Positions 9,927 through 19,247 of a DNA stretch of 64,000 nucleotides are shown one piece after another. The notes beneath the pieces are model-generated. The model was given only the letters and a program-made list of their open reading frames with translations, ran no database searches and was not told the DNA's origin. Source of the DNA: Peterkaempfera bronchialis (lineage in GTDB: Bacteria; Actinomycetota; Actinomycetes; Streptomycetales; Streptomycetaceae); contig NZ_CP031264.1 in the NCBI RefSeq assembly GCF_003258605.2, positions 6,998,232 through 7,062,231 on the forward strand, in the 5' to 3' direction. Numbering within the stretch: the first letter of the stretch is position 1; every line of letters starts with the position of its first letter. The translations under genes were made by a program, and so were the position numbers.

Positions 9927-11048
9927 ATGAAGACCCGTGCCGCCGTCATGACCGCCCCCGGCAAGGACTGGGAGATCACCGAACTCGAACTCGACGCCCC
10001 CAGGGCGGGGGAGGTCCTGGTCCGCTTCACCCACGCCGGGCTCTGCTACTCCGACGAGCATGTGCGCACCGGCAACATGGCCACGCTGCCCATCATCGGC
10101 GGACACGAGGGCTCGGGCATCGTCGAGGCCGTCGGGGAAGGGGTCTCCCGGGTCGCCCCCGGTGACCATGTGGCCGCCTCCTTCAAGCCCTCCTGCGGCC
10201 ACTGCCGCTGGTGCGCCGGCGGCCGGTCCAACCTCTGCGACGCGGCGACGGGCGGCCCCGAGGGCAGACTGCCCGACGGTACCTTCCGGTTCACCGGCCC
10301 CTCGGGCCGCATCGGCGCCAACTGCGCCCTGGGCACCTTCGCCGAGCACTCCGTCGTCTCGCAGAACTCCCTGGTCCGGGTGGACCCCGCCGTACCGCTC
10401 TCCGTCGTCGCCCTGGTCAGCTGCGGCGTACTCACCGGCTGGGGCGCGGCGGTCTACGCCGCCGAGCCCCAGCCCGGTGACACCGTCATCGTGGTGGGCG
10501 CGGGCGGCGTGGGCATCAACGCCGTCCAAGGGGCGCGGTTCTCCGGCGCCGGAAATGTGATCCTGGTCGACCCCAACGAGGCCAAGCACCCGCTCGCCCT
10601 TGAACTCGGGGCCTCGCACACCTGCCGCTCCCTCGCCGAGGCGGCGGCCCTCGCCGCCGACCTCAACCCCAGCGCCGCCGGGGCCGACTCCACCATCGTG
10701 TGCACCGGCGAGACCACCGCGGAGATCGTACGTGCCTCCTTCGAGGCCACCGGCAAGGGCGGGACGGTGGTCCTGGCCGGCATGTCGGAGGACGTCCACG
10801 ACATCAACATCCAGCTCCCCGGCACCCAGCTCGTCTTCGCCGAGAAGCGCATCCAGGGCACCATCTTCGGATCGTGCAGCCCGACGCGGGACATCCCGCG
10901 CGTCCTGTCCCTGTACGGCCAGGGCCTGATCAGGCTCGACGAACTGGTCAGCCGCACCTACGGCCTGGACGAGATCAACCAGGGGTTCGAGGACCTGCGG
11001 TGCGGCCGGAACCTGCGCGGAGTGGTCGAGCACCGGCCTGCGGACTGA
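9927..11048 (+). CDS. Zinc-dependent alcohol dehydrogenase (NDMA-dependent type)
   Basis: A 373-residue medium-chain dehydrogenase. The catalytic zinc site shows Cys in GLCYSDEH and His in GGHEGSG; the structural zinc lobe is CGHCRWCAGGRSNLC; the NAD fold motif is VVGAGGVGINAVQGAR. The N-terminus MKTRAAVMTAPGKDWEITEL and overall layout match actinobacterial NDMA-dependent alcohol dehydrogenases, which use tightly bound NAD and an unusual electron acceptor. GGAGGAG is 7 bases before the ATG. It would oxidise an alcohol intermediate for the aldehyde dehydrogenase that follows. The same operator as the importer controls its promoter. Confidence 0.9.
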   Translation: MKTRAAVMTAPGKDWEITELELDAPRAGEVLVRFTHAGLCYSDEHVRTGNMATLPIIGGHEGSGIVEAVGEGVSRVAPGDHVAASFKPSCGHCRWCAGGRSNLCDAATGGPEGRLPDGTFRFTGPSGRIGANCALGTFAEHSVVSQNSLVRVDPAVPLSVVALVSCGVLTGWGAAVYAAEPQPGDTVIVVGAGGVGINAVQGARFSGAGNVILVDPNEAKHPLALELGASHTCRSLAEAAALAADLNPSAAGADSTIVCTGETTAEIVRASFEATGKGGTVVLAGMSEDVHDINIQLPGTQLVFAEKRIQGTIFGSCSPTRDIPRVLSLYGQGLIRLDELVSRTYGLDEINQGFEDLRCGRNLRGVVEHRPAD

Positions 11049-11164
11049 GCACCGCCGCCCGCCGCCCGCCGCACCGCACCACCCGACCGGCCCGCCTGAC
11101 GCCACCCCAGCTGACCGCCACCCCCGAAGACGCCGCGCCTGAAGAGCAAGAGGAGCAGACTGCC

Positions 11165-12616
11165 ATGTCCCACACGCCCGACCGCGCAGCGCTGTACATC
11201 AACGGAGACTGGCGCAAGCCATCGACCGCCAGGACCTTCACCGCGGTCAGCTCGGCCACCGGGGAGCGCATCGCCGACTTCCCCGAAGCCGACCGCGCCG
11301 ATGTGGACACCGCAGTCGCCGCCGCGCGCGGCGCCCTGGGCGGCCCCGGGGGCTGGGCGTCCGCGCAGCAGCGCGCCGAGGCCATGGAACGCCTGGCCGC
11401 CGCGCTGGAGTCCCGCGCCCAGGCCCTGGGCACCCTGATCGCCCACGAGGTCGGCACCCCCCTCGCCCGCGCCATCGACGCCAACGTCGGCGCGGCCGCC
11501 GGCCTGCTGCGCTTCTACGCCCCGCTCGCCGACACCATGTACGCCGAGGACCTGCGCCCCGCCCGGGTGGGCCACAGCCTGGTCCGCCGTGAGCCGGTCG
11601 GCGTCGTCGCCATGATCGTGCCGTGGAACTACCCGCTGAGCACCCTGTTCTTCAAGCTCGCGCCCGCCCTGGCGATGGGCTGCACCGCCGTGGTCAAGCC
11701 CTCGCCCGCCACCGGGCTCGACTCCTTCCTGGTCGCCGACGCGGTCCACGAGGCGGGCTTCCCGCCCGGCGTGATCAACTTCCTCCCGGCGGAGCGGGAG
11801 GTCGGGGAGTACCTGGTCACCCACCCCGGCGTGGACAAGGTCGCCTTCACCGGCTCCACGGCGGCCGGCCGCCGTATCGGCGCGCTCTGCGGCGGGCTGC
11901 TGCGCCCGGTCACCCTGGAGCTGGGCGGCAAGTCCGCCGCGATCCTGCTGGAGGACGCCCCGCTGCCGCTCTTCCTCGACCACCTGCTCGACCTCTCGTT
12001 CAACAACAACGGCCAGACCTGCACCAACAACACCCGGCTGCTGGTCCCCAGGTCCCGCCACGAGGAGGTCGTGGACGCCGTCACCGAGACGGTCGCGGGC
12101 TGGCAGACCGGTGACCCGCTGGACCCGGACACCGTCATCGGCCCGGTGGCCGGGACCGCTGCCCGGGACCGGGTCGAGGGCTATATCCGCCGGGGCCGGG
12201 AGGAGGGCGCGCGGATCACCACCGGTGGCGGACGCCCCGCCGGTCTGGACCACGGCTGCTACGTCGAGCCGACGGTCTTCGCCGACGTGGACCCGGCCAT
12301 GGTGGTGGCCCGCGAGGAGATCTTCGGCCCGGTGGTGACCATCTCGGCCCACGACGGAACCGTCGAGGACGCCGTCGCCCAGGCCAATGACTCCGCTTAC
12401 GGCCTGGCCGGCAGTGTCTGGACGGCGGACGAGGCACTGGGCCGCGAGGTGGCCCGCGCGGTGGACACCGGCACCTTCAGCGTCAACCACGCCAACTTCG
12501 ACATCGGCGCCCCCTTCGGCGGGCGGCGGGACAGCGGCCTGGGTTCCGAACTGGGCCGAGAGGGGATCGAGGCGTACCTGCAATACAAGACGATCTTCGT
12601 GCCGAGCCACCCGTAG
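11165..12616 (+). CDS. Aldehyde dehydrogenase (second)
   Basis: A 483-residue aldehyde dehydrogenase with MIVPWNYPLSTLFFKLAPAL, the glutamate motif LELGGKSAAILL and the catalytic cysteine in NGQTCTNNTRLLV. It differs clearly from the enzyme at 5770, so the locus has two aldehyde oxidation steps or two substrates. The ATG at 11165 follows an AGGAG 10 bases upstream. The 116-base gap after the alcohol dehydrogenase has no clear promoter, suggesting one transcript for alcohol to aldehyde to acid conversion. Confidence 0.9.
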   Translation: MSHTPDRAALYINGDWRKPSTARTFTAVSSATGERIADFPEADRADVDTAVAAARGALGGPGGWASAQQRAEAMERLAAALESRAQALGTLIAHEVGTPLARAIDANVGAAAGLLRFYAPLADTMYAEDLRPARVGHSLVRREPVGVVAMIVPWNYPLSTLFFKLAPALAMGCTAVVKPSPATGLDSFLVADAVHEAGFPPGVINFLPAEREVGEYLVTHPGVDKVAFTGSTAAGRRIGALCGGLLRPVTLELGGKSAAILLEDAPLPLFLDHLLDLSFNNNGQTCTNNTRLLVPRSRHEEVVDAVTETVAGWQTGDPLDPDTVIGPVAGTAARDRVEGYIRRGREEGARITTGGGRPAGLDHGCYVEPTVFADVDPAMVVAREEIFGPVVTISAHDGTVEDAVAQANDSAYGLAGSVWTADEALGREVARAVDTGTFSVNHANFDIGAPFGGRRDSGLGSELGREGIEAYLQYKTIFVPSHP

Positions 12617-12648
12617 GGCGTCGGCGTCCGGGTCGGTATCGTCGCCGT

Positions 12649-13164
12649 ATGCCTGAACTGGTCGCGCCCACCACCCGGCTGCACTCCGCCTGGCTTGAGG
12701 CGCGCAACGAGTGGGGCCCCGGCCTCCATGAGGACGGATTCGGGCTGGGGCCGTCCGACGAGGTCGACTCGCCGGATGGGTTCGCGGCCTGGGTGGCGCG
12801 GCTGGCTGACGAGTCGGGTCCGCATGCGGGGGAGACCGGCCGCGCCTGCACGTACCGATGGATCGTCGAGGGCGACCGGGTGCACGGCGGGATCGCGCTG
12901 CGGTACGGGCTCAACGACTATGTGCTGCAGTTCGGCCACATCGGCTATGGCATCCGTCCGTCGTCGCGTCGGCGCGGGCTGGCCACCTGGGCGCTGGGCC
13001 GGATACTCGACGAGGCGCGGGCGCTCGACCTGGACCGGGTGCTGATCGTCTGTGAGGTCGACAACCTCGCCTCGGCGAAGACGATCGAGCACCACGGCGG
13101 TGTCCTCGAAGGCGTCCGGGACACCGAACACGGCCCCGCGCGGCGCTACTGGATCACGATCTAG
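12649..13164 (+). CDS. GNAT-family N-acetyltransferase
   Basis: A 171-residue protein whose C-terminal half has the acetyl-CoA binding pattern of GNAT enzymes, HIGYGIRPSSRRRGLATWAL (residues about 103-122), followed by EVDNLASAKTIEHHGG. The substrate is unknown. It is 32 bases downstream of the second aldehyde dehydrogenase but is a general type of gene, so a role in that pathway is not implied. Confidence 0.85.
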   Translation: MPELVAPTTRLHSAWLEARNEWGPGLHEDGFGLGPSDEVDSPDGFAAWVARLADESGPHAGETGRACTYRWIVEGDRVHGGIALRYGLNDYVLQFGHIGYGIRPSSRRRGLATWALGRILDEARALDLDRVLIVCEVDNLASAKTIEHHGGVLEGVRDTEHGPARRYWITI

Positions 13165-13296
13165 TCTGTGATCTCGCCAGTAGGGCCGGTGCCATGGCTG
13201 CGTTCCGACGGCATTGATTCAGCACCTTCTCACGACGCCGCCCGCTGACAGCCGACCGCGACCGAGCCGCCGCTCCGATGCCGCCTCGCGCGCGGC

Positions 13297-15207
13297 TCAG
13301 GACAGGTCGAGCACGAAACGGGCAGCCACCGTGGAGGCCGAGTCGAACTCCCGGCAGGCGACAACGGCATGCATCGCCTGGGAGGCCGCCCTGGTCAGCG
13401 TCAGCTCCGCGTGGTGGTCCGCAGTCGGGCGGAGCTGTGCCTGCCACCATGTGGTGGTGGCGCTCACCTCGGTGGTCAGGGTGGACTCCCCGCTGAGGAG
13501 GAGGACACCTTCGCGGCTCCCGGTGAGGTGCAGCGGCCCCTCGCCGGTGGTGGAGACCAGGCTCCCGTCGGGACCGAGAGTCCACACGGCGTGCCGGAGC
13601 CGGTCCTGCACGTCGTGCATCTGGGCCTTGGTACCGAGCAGCGGGGTGGCGGAGACGACCACGGTGGTACGGAAGGTCCGCGCCTGGACCTCTGCCTGGA
13701 CCTCCGCCGGGTCGGGCGTCGGGGCGGGGCTCGCGGAGGCGGGTATCCCGGGGACGGCGGGCCTGCGGGGAGGGGCCGGGGCGTGCGGCTCCGGGCAGGA
13801 GGGGGAGACCGCAGGAGCGGACGCCGTACCGTCACCGGCGGGCTGGACCAAGGCGGTCGCGGCGCCGTGCGGCAGCAGACCCGCGAGCAGCACGGCGACG
13901 GGCAGCACGGCGGCGGCCGCATAGAGCCTGACGGGATATCCGGCGAGGAGCGCCCCGACGGCCGGCGGCTCGACCCTGCTGCCCCACAGCCGAGGCCAGA
14001 CCGGGGCCAGCAGCGGCCAGAGCAGCAGCAGGGCGAGGATGGCGAGCCATTCCGGCGCGCTGTCACTGATCGCGCCGCGTCCCAGGGCGAGGGCGATGTG
14101 CAGGGATTCCCCCCAGGCGGCGCGGTTCAGGAAGTGCACCTCGGGTACCGCCATGACGGTCGCCACCGCCGTGGTGCCCAGCACACTCGCGGGCCAGAGC
14201 AGCAGCAGGACCAGGTCGGCCGTGAACCGGCCGCTGCGGACGGCGAACCAGCGTCTCAGCCGCAGCGGCGGGTGGTGCAGCGGAGCGAGCCGGTCGCGCC
14301 ACCGGCGGACCCGGCGGGTGGTGTGTACGGCTTCGAGCGATGACAGCAGCGAACCGCGCCCGGCGGTGGCGGCCGCGTAGCGGTCGGCGGCGAGTTCCAG
14401 GGTCCACAGCGCCGCGACCGGGATGAGCAGGGTCTGGAGCAGCACGGTGAAGACCGTGATGACCTGGGCGATCTGATAGTCCGCCGTGGCGTCCCCCACG
14501 GCGAAGAGCAGCAGCAGTGGCAGCAGACCGAGCAGGGCGAAGAACCCGAGCCAGTGCCGGGCCAGCGCGGCGAAGGGGCTGCCGATCCCGGAGACGTGCT
14601 GGTCCCCATGGCGATGGTGGCCGAGCTCGTGCAGCAGGGCCGCCTCGGCGGCGCTCCGATGGCCGCGCCACAGTTTGGCGAAGGGCGGGAAGACCGCGAT
14701 CCGGGTGGTCCGCCAGCCACCGGGGTAGACCCGTGCGAGGTGGTCGGCTCGCTCGGTGTTGACGCGGAGCCGGACCTCTGGCGCGTGCCGGCTGAGGAAG
14801 CGCTCCATCTGCCGGACGGAGTCCTCACCTCCGTTCGGGTCTCCGTCCGGGCCAGGGTCCGCAGGCGGGGCGGGCGGCGCGGGCGGGACCTCGTCGGGGT
14901 GGAGCAGGTGCTGGCTCCCCTCGACGAGGTTGCGGCGCAGCTGCGGCAGGAGCACGCCGACGATCCCGGCGAGGATGAAGAGGAAGGGCATGGCCTGGAT
15001 GACCATCGAGGCCCGAAGCGCGATAAAGCCGTCGGCGCGGACGGTCTCGGGGGTGTACGCACCGTGGCCGGTGAGGTCCTTGAGCTGGCTGTACCACCAG
15101 GCAAGCCGTGACGGCAGGTGCCAGAGGTAGATCGCCAGGGTGAGCCACAGCCAGGGCGGGGGTGCGCCCACGGCGGCGCGGTCCGCTTCCGGGCCGGCCC
15201 GTCTCAC
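13297..15207 (-). CDS. M48-like membrane metallopeptidase
   Basis: A 636-residue membrane protein with a zinc peptidase motif HELGH at residues 193-197 and a third-ligand region LELAADRYAAA, as in M48 (HtpX/Ste24-like) peptidases. Hydrophobic segments occur near residues 17-30, 66-88, 220-245, 255-280, 345-370, 400-420 and 440-460; the C-terminal 170 residues are soluble and Pro/Ala-rich before a beta-type domain. I start at GTG 15207, which overlaps the stop of the upstream gene as GTGA; the frame is open further upstream but that part is antisense-like noise over the neighbour. It may process membrane or envelope proteins. Confidence 0.75.
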   Translation of the reverse strand: MRRAGPEADRAAVGAPPPWLWLTLAIYLWHLPSRLAWWYSQLKDLTGHGAYTPETVRADGFIALRASMVIQAMPFLFILAGIVGVLLPQLRRNLVEGSQHLLHPDEVPPAPPAPPADPGPDGDPNGGEDSVRQMERFLSRHAPEVRLRVNTERADHLARVYPGGWRTTRIAVFPPFAKLWRGHRSAAEAALLHELGHHRHGDQHVSGIGSPFAALARHWLGFFALLGLLPLLLLFAVGDATADYQIAQVITVFTVLLQTLLIPVAALWTLELAADRYAAATAGRGSLLSSLEAVHTTRRVRRWRDRLAPLHHPPLRLRRWFAVRSGRFTADLVLLLLWPASVLGTTAVATVMAVPEVHFLNRAAWGESLHIALALGRGAISDSAPEWLAILALLLLWPLLAPVWPRLWGSRVEPPAVGALLAGYPVRLYAAAAVLPVAVLLAGLLPHGAATALVQPAGDGTASAPAVSPSCPEPHAPAPPRRPAVPGIPASASPAPTPDPAEVQAEVQARTFRTTVVVSATPLLGTKAQMHDVQDRLRHAVWTLGPDGSLVSTTGEGPLHLTGSREGVLLLSGESTLTTEVSATTTWWQAQLRPTADHHAELTLTRAASQAMHAVVACREFDSASTVAARFVLDLS

Positions 15208-15833
15208 CGGGGCGCTCCGCTGTCGGAGAACCGGAGCCGCAGGCGGCGCAGCAGCCCGGGGCGTCCTGATCCGGCGGGCCGGGCGGGCTCGCGGGCGGTC
15301 AGCCGGATCAGGAAGGCCGCAGCGTCGGCAGGGTCGCTGCGGAGCAGTTCGGCCAGCAGCTGCGCGGCGATCCGGTCGGCCTGGTCCGTCGGCAGACCGC
15401 GCAGGACGAGGTCGTCGCGGAACGCGAAGGCCGCCTGGACCGCCTGCTCCGACGACGCCTGCTCGGAGGACGCCTGCTCCGGGTCCGGATCCGGGTGCCC
15501 GTCCGAGTCCGCAGACCGGCCCGGCCTGCGGCTGAGAGTGGCCAGCAGGGTGGCGGCCGAGACGGTATTGGCGAAGGCCGGGCTGGCCAGGACCGCGCGG
15601 ATGACATCCCCGCAGGCGGCGAGCGCGTCCAGCAGGGTCGGCAGCAGGGTGGCCAGGTCGCCGCCGAGGCTGCCGGGTGCCGAGGACGATGTACGGAAGA
15701 GGTCCTGGCGCCGTCGGCCACCGGCGGCGTAGGCGCGGGTCACCTGGGCGGCGAAGTCGATCTCGTCGGGCGCCGCGGTCCGAGCGATCAGCACTCCCCA
15801 CCGGTCCAGAACGGCGTCGGTCTCCGAAGGCAT
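15204..15833 (-). CDS. Hypothetical protein coupled to the M48-like peptidase
   Basis: A 209-residue soluble protein rich in Ala, Leu and Arg, with no signal peptide or membrane helix. Residues about 115-135 contain three near-repeats of EQASS. I do not recognise a family. The stop overlaps the start of the M48-like peptidase as GTGA, so the two products are probably made in fixed ratio and may work together as a peptidase and its cytoplasmic partner or regulator. Confidence 0.7.
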   Translation of the reverse strand: MPSETDAVLDRWGVLIARTAAPDEIDFAAQVTRAYAAGGRRRQDLFRTSSSAPGSLGGDLATLLPTLLDALAACGDVIRAVLASPAFANTVSAATLLATLSRRPGRSADSDGHPDPDPEQASSEQASSEQAVQAAFAFRDDLVLRGLPTDQADRIAAQLLAELLRSDPADAAAFLIRLTAREPARPAGSGRPGLLRRLRLRFSDSGAPR

Positions 15834-15891
15834 GGCTGGTTCTCCCCTGGGGTCAGGAGTCGAGAGGAAGGGTGGTGGGCGGACCGAGGGG

Positions 15892-16818
15892 TCAGCCGGA
15901 GAAGGTGAACCGGAACTGCTCCAAGCCGTCAGCGGTGTTGCCGCTCACGGTGAGCCGGGCCCGCCGCTGGTCCAGGTCGCCGCTGAGGGTCGCCCCCGTG
16001 CCGATGGCCTCGGGAAAGCCGCCCGGCAGCGAACCGTACTCGGGATGGCATGCGATCAGCGGCCTGCTCCAGTTGAGGAGGTTGAGCGTGACGCCCTCCC
16101 GGGTGTGGGTGTCGTTCAGCGTGCCGCTGACCGTGCCCCGCTTCCACTGCAGGCCCCAGTAGGTGAGCACCAGTCGGGGATCGCGGGTGTTGCCGGCCAG
16201 GTCGTGGGCGGAGGCCGAGGCGACCCCGGCCGACCACAGCGAGATGCTGCCGTCCTGGGAGGGAGCCCCCAGGGAGAGCACCAGGGTGAACGGATTGGCC
16301 TCCGACTGGTCGCCGCCGTCGCGTGGGCGGCCGATCTCCAGTGTGCCTGCCAGCGAGTACCGACGGGTCCCGGTGAACCGCCTGGAACCGTCGACGCTGC
16401 ACTGGTCGTACGCGTCGACCTGCACCTCGGCGGTGCCCTGGTACCGGAGCCCCCACAGCTCCGACGCGGCGTCACCGGTCGGGCGGGCGGGCGTCGTCGG
16501 AGCCTCGGACGGGACCGGCTCCTCGGTGGGCGGGGGATCGTCGGAGGGCTCGGGCTCGGGCTCGGAGGTGTCCGTGCCGGTGTCCGTGGACGTCGGCGCC
16601 TCGGTGGACGGGGGAGCCTCCTCGGTGGGAGGCGTGGCCGTGGCAGTGGCCGTGGTGGCGACGGGTGGTGAGGCGGTGCTCCCCCCTCCGTCGGAGCAGG
16701 CGGTCACCGGCAGCACCAGCACGGCGGCGGTGGCGGCCGACAGCAGGATGCCGTGTCTTCGGCCCGGTTGCGGGCCTGGCTGCGGATACGGTGCTGTGCA
16801 CGGCTCGGAATACGGCAT
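15892..16818 (-). CDS. Putative secreted lipoprotein
   Basis: A 308-residue exported protein. After a hydrophilic N-terminus (MPYSEPCTAPYPQPGPQPG) comes a hydrophobic core and a lipobox-like VLPVTAC. A Thr/Pro/Glu/Ser-rich linker of roughly 80 residues follows, then a C-terminal beta-rich domain of about 180 residues with two cysteines that could pair. I start at the ATG at 16818, which follows GAGGGGGG; an upstream in-frame codon at 16848 lacks this. Function unknown. It is upstream of and co-directional with the M48-like peptidase pair, 58 bases away, and could be its envelope substrate or partner. Confidence 0.72.
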   Translation of the reverse strand: MPYSEPCTAPYPQPGPQPGRRHGILLSAATAAVLVLPVTACSDGGGSTASPPVATTATATATPPTEEAPPSTEAPTSTDTGTDTSEPEPEPSDDPPPTEEPVPSEAPTTPARPTGDAASELWGLRYQGTAEVQVDAYDQCSVDGSRRFTGTRRYSLAGTLEIGRPRDGGDQSEANPFTLVLSLGAPSQDGSISLWSAGVASASAHDLAGNTRDPRLVLTYWGLQWKRGTVSGTLNDTHTREGVTLNLLNWSRPLIACHPEYGSLPGGFPEAIGTGATLSGDLDQRRARLTVSGNTADGLEQFRFTFSG

Positions 16819-17015
16819 AGAGAAGCCCCCCTCTCTTCGCGACCGCACCGGTACCGGCTGGGCGGCCTCGATCAGTGCGCCGATATTACGCTCGGCCTCC
16901 GGACGACAGCAGAGCGGAATCGACCGCCGTTACCGATCTGTGGCCGGCTCAGGGGCTGATCCGTCCGCGAAGAGCCGGGCGGAGGAAGGCGCCCGGCCCT
17001 GGTCTCTCCCGGCGT

Positions 17016-17624
17016 TCAGGCGTTGCCCGCCGCCGTCGCGCGGAGCTGGGCGATCCCCGTGTCGAGTGCGGCTTTGAGGTGGGTCGAGTCGCCGGTGGAC
17101 ATCATGATCGACACTCCGCCCTGAATCCCGGCCAGCAGGGCGGCGGCACTCTGATCGACGTCCACGGAAGCCGGGATCAGCTCGCGCATACGGAGTGTGC
17201 GGATGCCATGGGCGATGCGTTCCTGCCACTGCCGCATCAGCTCGGCCACGATCGCCCGCGCGCCCGGCTCCGAACGGCCGAGCTGGAGGAACAGCGCCCC
17301 CAGCGGGCACTGGTCATTCTGGAGCTCGTACCGTTCCACCACGGCGTCCCGCCATCGGTACCAGGACTCCCAGGAGTCCAGGCAGTCCAGATGGGGCTGC
17401 TGGTCCTCCAGCACGCGGTCCGCTTCGAACTCGGCCACCGCCAGGAGCAGTTCGTCCTTGCCACCGGGAAAATAGTGAAAGAGCTGGCTCTTGCTCGTGC
17501 GGGTGCGGTTGCGCATGTCGTCGAGCGTGGTGAAGGCGACACCTCTCTCGCGGAGCACACTCGCGGCGCCCTCGATGATGCGGGCTTGGGTGGCTCGCCC
17601 CTTCGCTGTCGCTGCCTGCGGCAT
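17016..17624 (-). CDS. TetR-family transcriptional regulator
   Basis: A 202-residue repressor with an N-terminal helix-turn-helix (TTLDDMRNRTRTSKSQLFHY, residues about 32-51) and a TetR C-terminal domain. It is divergent from the SDR oxidoreductase gene at 17768. Two palindromes in the gap read TGGACC-N4-GGTCCA, likely its own operators, so it probably represses itself and the SDR gene. Confidence 0.9.
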   Translation of the reverse strand: MPQAATAKGRATQARIIEGAASVLRERGVAFTTLDDMRNRTRTSKSQLFHYFPGGKDELLLAVAEFEADRVLEDQQPHLDCLDSWESWYRWRDAVVERYELQNDQCPLGALFLQLGRSEPGARAIVAELMRQWQERIAHGIRTLRMRELIPASVDVDQSAAALLAGIQGGVSIMMSTGDSTHLKAALDTGIAQLRATAAGNA

Positions 17625-17641
17625 CGGGCACCCTCCTTGAT

Positions 17642-17700
17642 TGGACCGGCTGGTCCACTGTAGTGCCGCCTCTCGTACGCAGATTGGACTTGCCGGTCCA
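17642..17700. promoter_or_regulatory. Two operator palindromes between TetR and SDR genes
   Basis: TGGACC-GGCT-GGTCCA (17642-17657) is a perfect palindrome. TGGACT-TGCC-GGTCCA (17685-17700) is the same with one mismatch. Their starts are 43 bases apart, about four helix turns, so two TetR dimers could sit on the same DNA face. Confidence 0.65.
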
Positions 17701-17767
17701 TTTTCATTGGCGCACAGTCGGGGCTGCGGGGGAGTTGTCGCGAGAGCGCTAGAAGAGGAGACCTGCC

Positions 17768-18538
17768 ATGGGCGGACGGCTTCAGGGCAAGACCGCGCTG
17801 GTCACCGGATCGACGAGCAACATCGGGCGGGCGATCGTCAAGGCGTTCGCCGCCGAAGGGGCCCAGGTGGTCGTATCGGGCCGCAGCCGGGGACGAGGGC
17901 TGCGGATCGTCGAGGAGATCCGCGCGGCCGGTGGGCGTGCCGACTTCGTGGAGGCCGACCTCGATGGCACCGCCGCCGCCTCCCGCCACCTGGCCGAGCA
18001 GGCATCCCGGGCGCTGGGCGGCCGCATCGACATCCTGGTCAACAACGCCGGCATCTTCCCGGGCTCCACCACCGCAGACACGGACGAGGAGACCTTCGAC
18101 CGCGTCTACGCAGTCAACGTCAAGGCCCCCTTCTTCCTGACCGCCGCCATCGCCCCGGCCATGGTCCGGGCGGGTGGCGGGGCCGTCATCAATCTCGGGT
18201 CGTGGGTCGCCCGCCTGGGTATCCCGGTCGGCACCCTCTACAGCTCCACCAAGGGGGCGGTGGAGACCCTCACCCGCGCGTGGGCCGCAGAGTTCGGTCC
18301 GCAGGGTGTGCGGGTGAACGCCATCTCGCCCGGCGTCATCGTCACGCCCACCACCGGGGAGCACGAACCGCACCCCGCCGAAATCATGATGAAGGGCACC
18401 CCGGCCGGCAAGGTCGGCAGCCCGGAAGCCATCGCCCACGCCGCCGTCTGGCTGGCGAGCGACGAGGCCGCCTTCGTACACGGCACGGTGGTGGACGTCG
18501 ACGGAGGCCGCGTCGGCGCCGCAGTCATCGCCCACTGA
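17768..18538 (+). CDS. SDR-family oxidoreductase
   Basis: A 256-residue short-chain dehydrogenase. The cofactor motif is TGSTSNIG (a variant of TGxxxGxG), NNAG is at about residue 89, and the catalytic Tyr-Lys pair is replaced by YSSTKGA in GTLYSSTKGAVETL, which keeps YxxxK. The C-terminus VHGTVVDVDGGRVGAA is standard. GAGGAGA precedes the ATG. The divergent TetR regulator suggests induction by a small xenobiotic or metabolite; the substrate is unknown. Confidence 0.9.
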   Translation: MGGRLQGKTALVTGSTSNIGRAIVKAFAAEGAQVVVSGRSRGRGLRIVEEIRAAGGRADFVEADLDGTAAASRHLAEQASRALGGRIDILVNNAGIFPGSTTADTDEETFDRVYAVNVKAPFFLTAAIAPAMVRAGGGAVINLGSWVARLGIPVGTLYSSTKGAVETLTRAWAAEFGPQGVRVNAISPGVIVTPTTGEHEPHPAEIMMKGTPAGKVGSPEAIAHAAVWLASDEAAFVHGTVVDVDGGRVGAAVIAH

Positions 18539-18890
18539 GACTCCTTCGCCTCCGATCGATGCCCCCGGAATCCCGGGGACATCGCCTCGTACGGCACCTG
18601 GCCGAGGCCCGCAAGGAGAAGCGGAAACCGGCGGAGCTGGTGGGCACCTGCGTAGTCGTGACCGAGCAGCCGGCCCGTGAGCGGGCTGAGACTCTCGCCG
18701 AGCATGACGAGGCCCTCGCCGCGCGGGACGCCGCACCGGGCGTGACCCCGCTGCCCACCGCCACCCCGCCGCAGCAGCGGGGCCCACTCCGAACGGGTGG
18801 ATTGGCGGTTCGCATGGCGGGTTGTGAGGCGACTTGCCTAGGCTGCGGCGGCATGAGGGGCGGCGGCTGGAGACCGCTCCGCGGCGATGG
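18539..18890 (+). other. Spacer with a doubtful small reading frame
   Basis: A frame from ATG 18559 reads MPPESRGHRLVRHLAEARK and continues charged and Ala/Glu-rich for about 75 residues, then into the next gene in the wrong frame. There is no convincing ribosome site and no recognised family. It may be a gene remnant; I do not call it as a gene. Confidence 0.3.
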
Positions 18891-19226
18891 GTGCGACAGT
18901 TGGATCGCTACAGCACATCCGGCAAGTTGGTGCGGGACCGGATTCCGCAGATCATCCGCGAGGACGGGGCCGAGCCGGTCACCTACACCGCAGGCCGGGA
19001 GGAATACCGCAGCCGGCTGCGGGACAAGCTCGGGGAGGAGGTCGCCGAGTTCCTTGAGGCGGATGAGCAGTCGGCGCCGGAGGAACTCGCTGACGTGCTG
19101 GAGGTCGTGCGCGCGCTCGCCGCGGACCTGGGGGTCGACGCGGCTCAGCTGGAGAAGATCCGTGACGCCAAGGCGGCTGAGCGGGGCGGTTTCGCCGACC
19201 GGATCGTCTGGACGGGCAACCGCTGA
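18891..19226 (+). CDS. MazG-like nucleoside triphosphate pyrophosphohydrolase (COG4997 type)
   Basis: A 111-residue protein with GKLVRDRIPQIIREDGAEPV and a helical KLGEEVAEFLEA segment followed by PEELADVLEVV. The EExxE plus ExxD pattern is the magnesium site of all-alpha NTP pyrophosphohydrolases. This branch probably hydrolyses a nucleotide to its monophosphate and pyrophosphate. I use GTG 18891; TTG 18900 and a much earlier TTG at 18834 are alternatives, none with a strong ribosome site. It is convergent with a decayed gene on the other strand. Confidence 0.75.
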   Translation: MRQLDRYSTSGKLVRDRIPQIIREDGAEPVTYTAGREEYRSRLRDKLGEEVAEFLEADEQSAPEELADVLEVVRALAADLGVDAAQLEKIRDAKAAERGGFADRIVWTGNR

Positions 19227-19247
19227 CCTCGTGCGTGGGTACGTTCC

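Noticed and set aside
15208-15801. N-terminal extension of the M48-like peptidase frame
   Set aside because: The extension overlaps the full length of the coupled gene at 15204-15833 and is Arg/Pro/Gly-rich; a GTGA overlap gives a better start at 15207.
18559-18890. Possible small gene after the SDR oxidoreductase
   Set aside because: Charged, plausible composition but no ribosome site, no recognised family and no proper end before the next gene.
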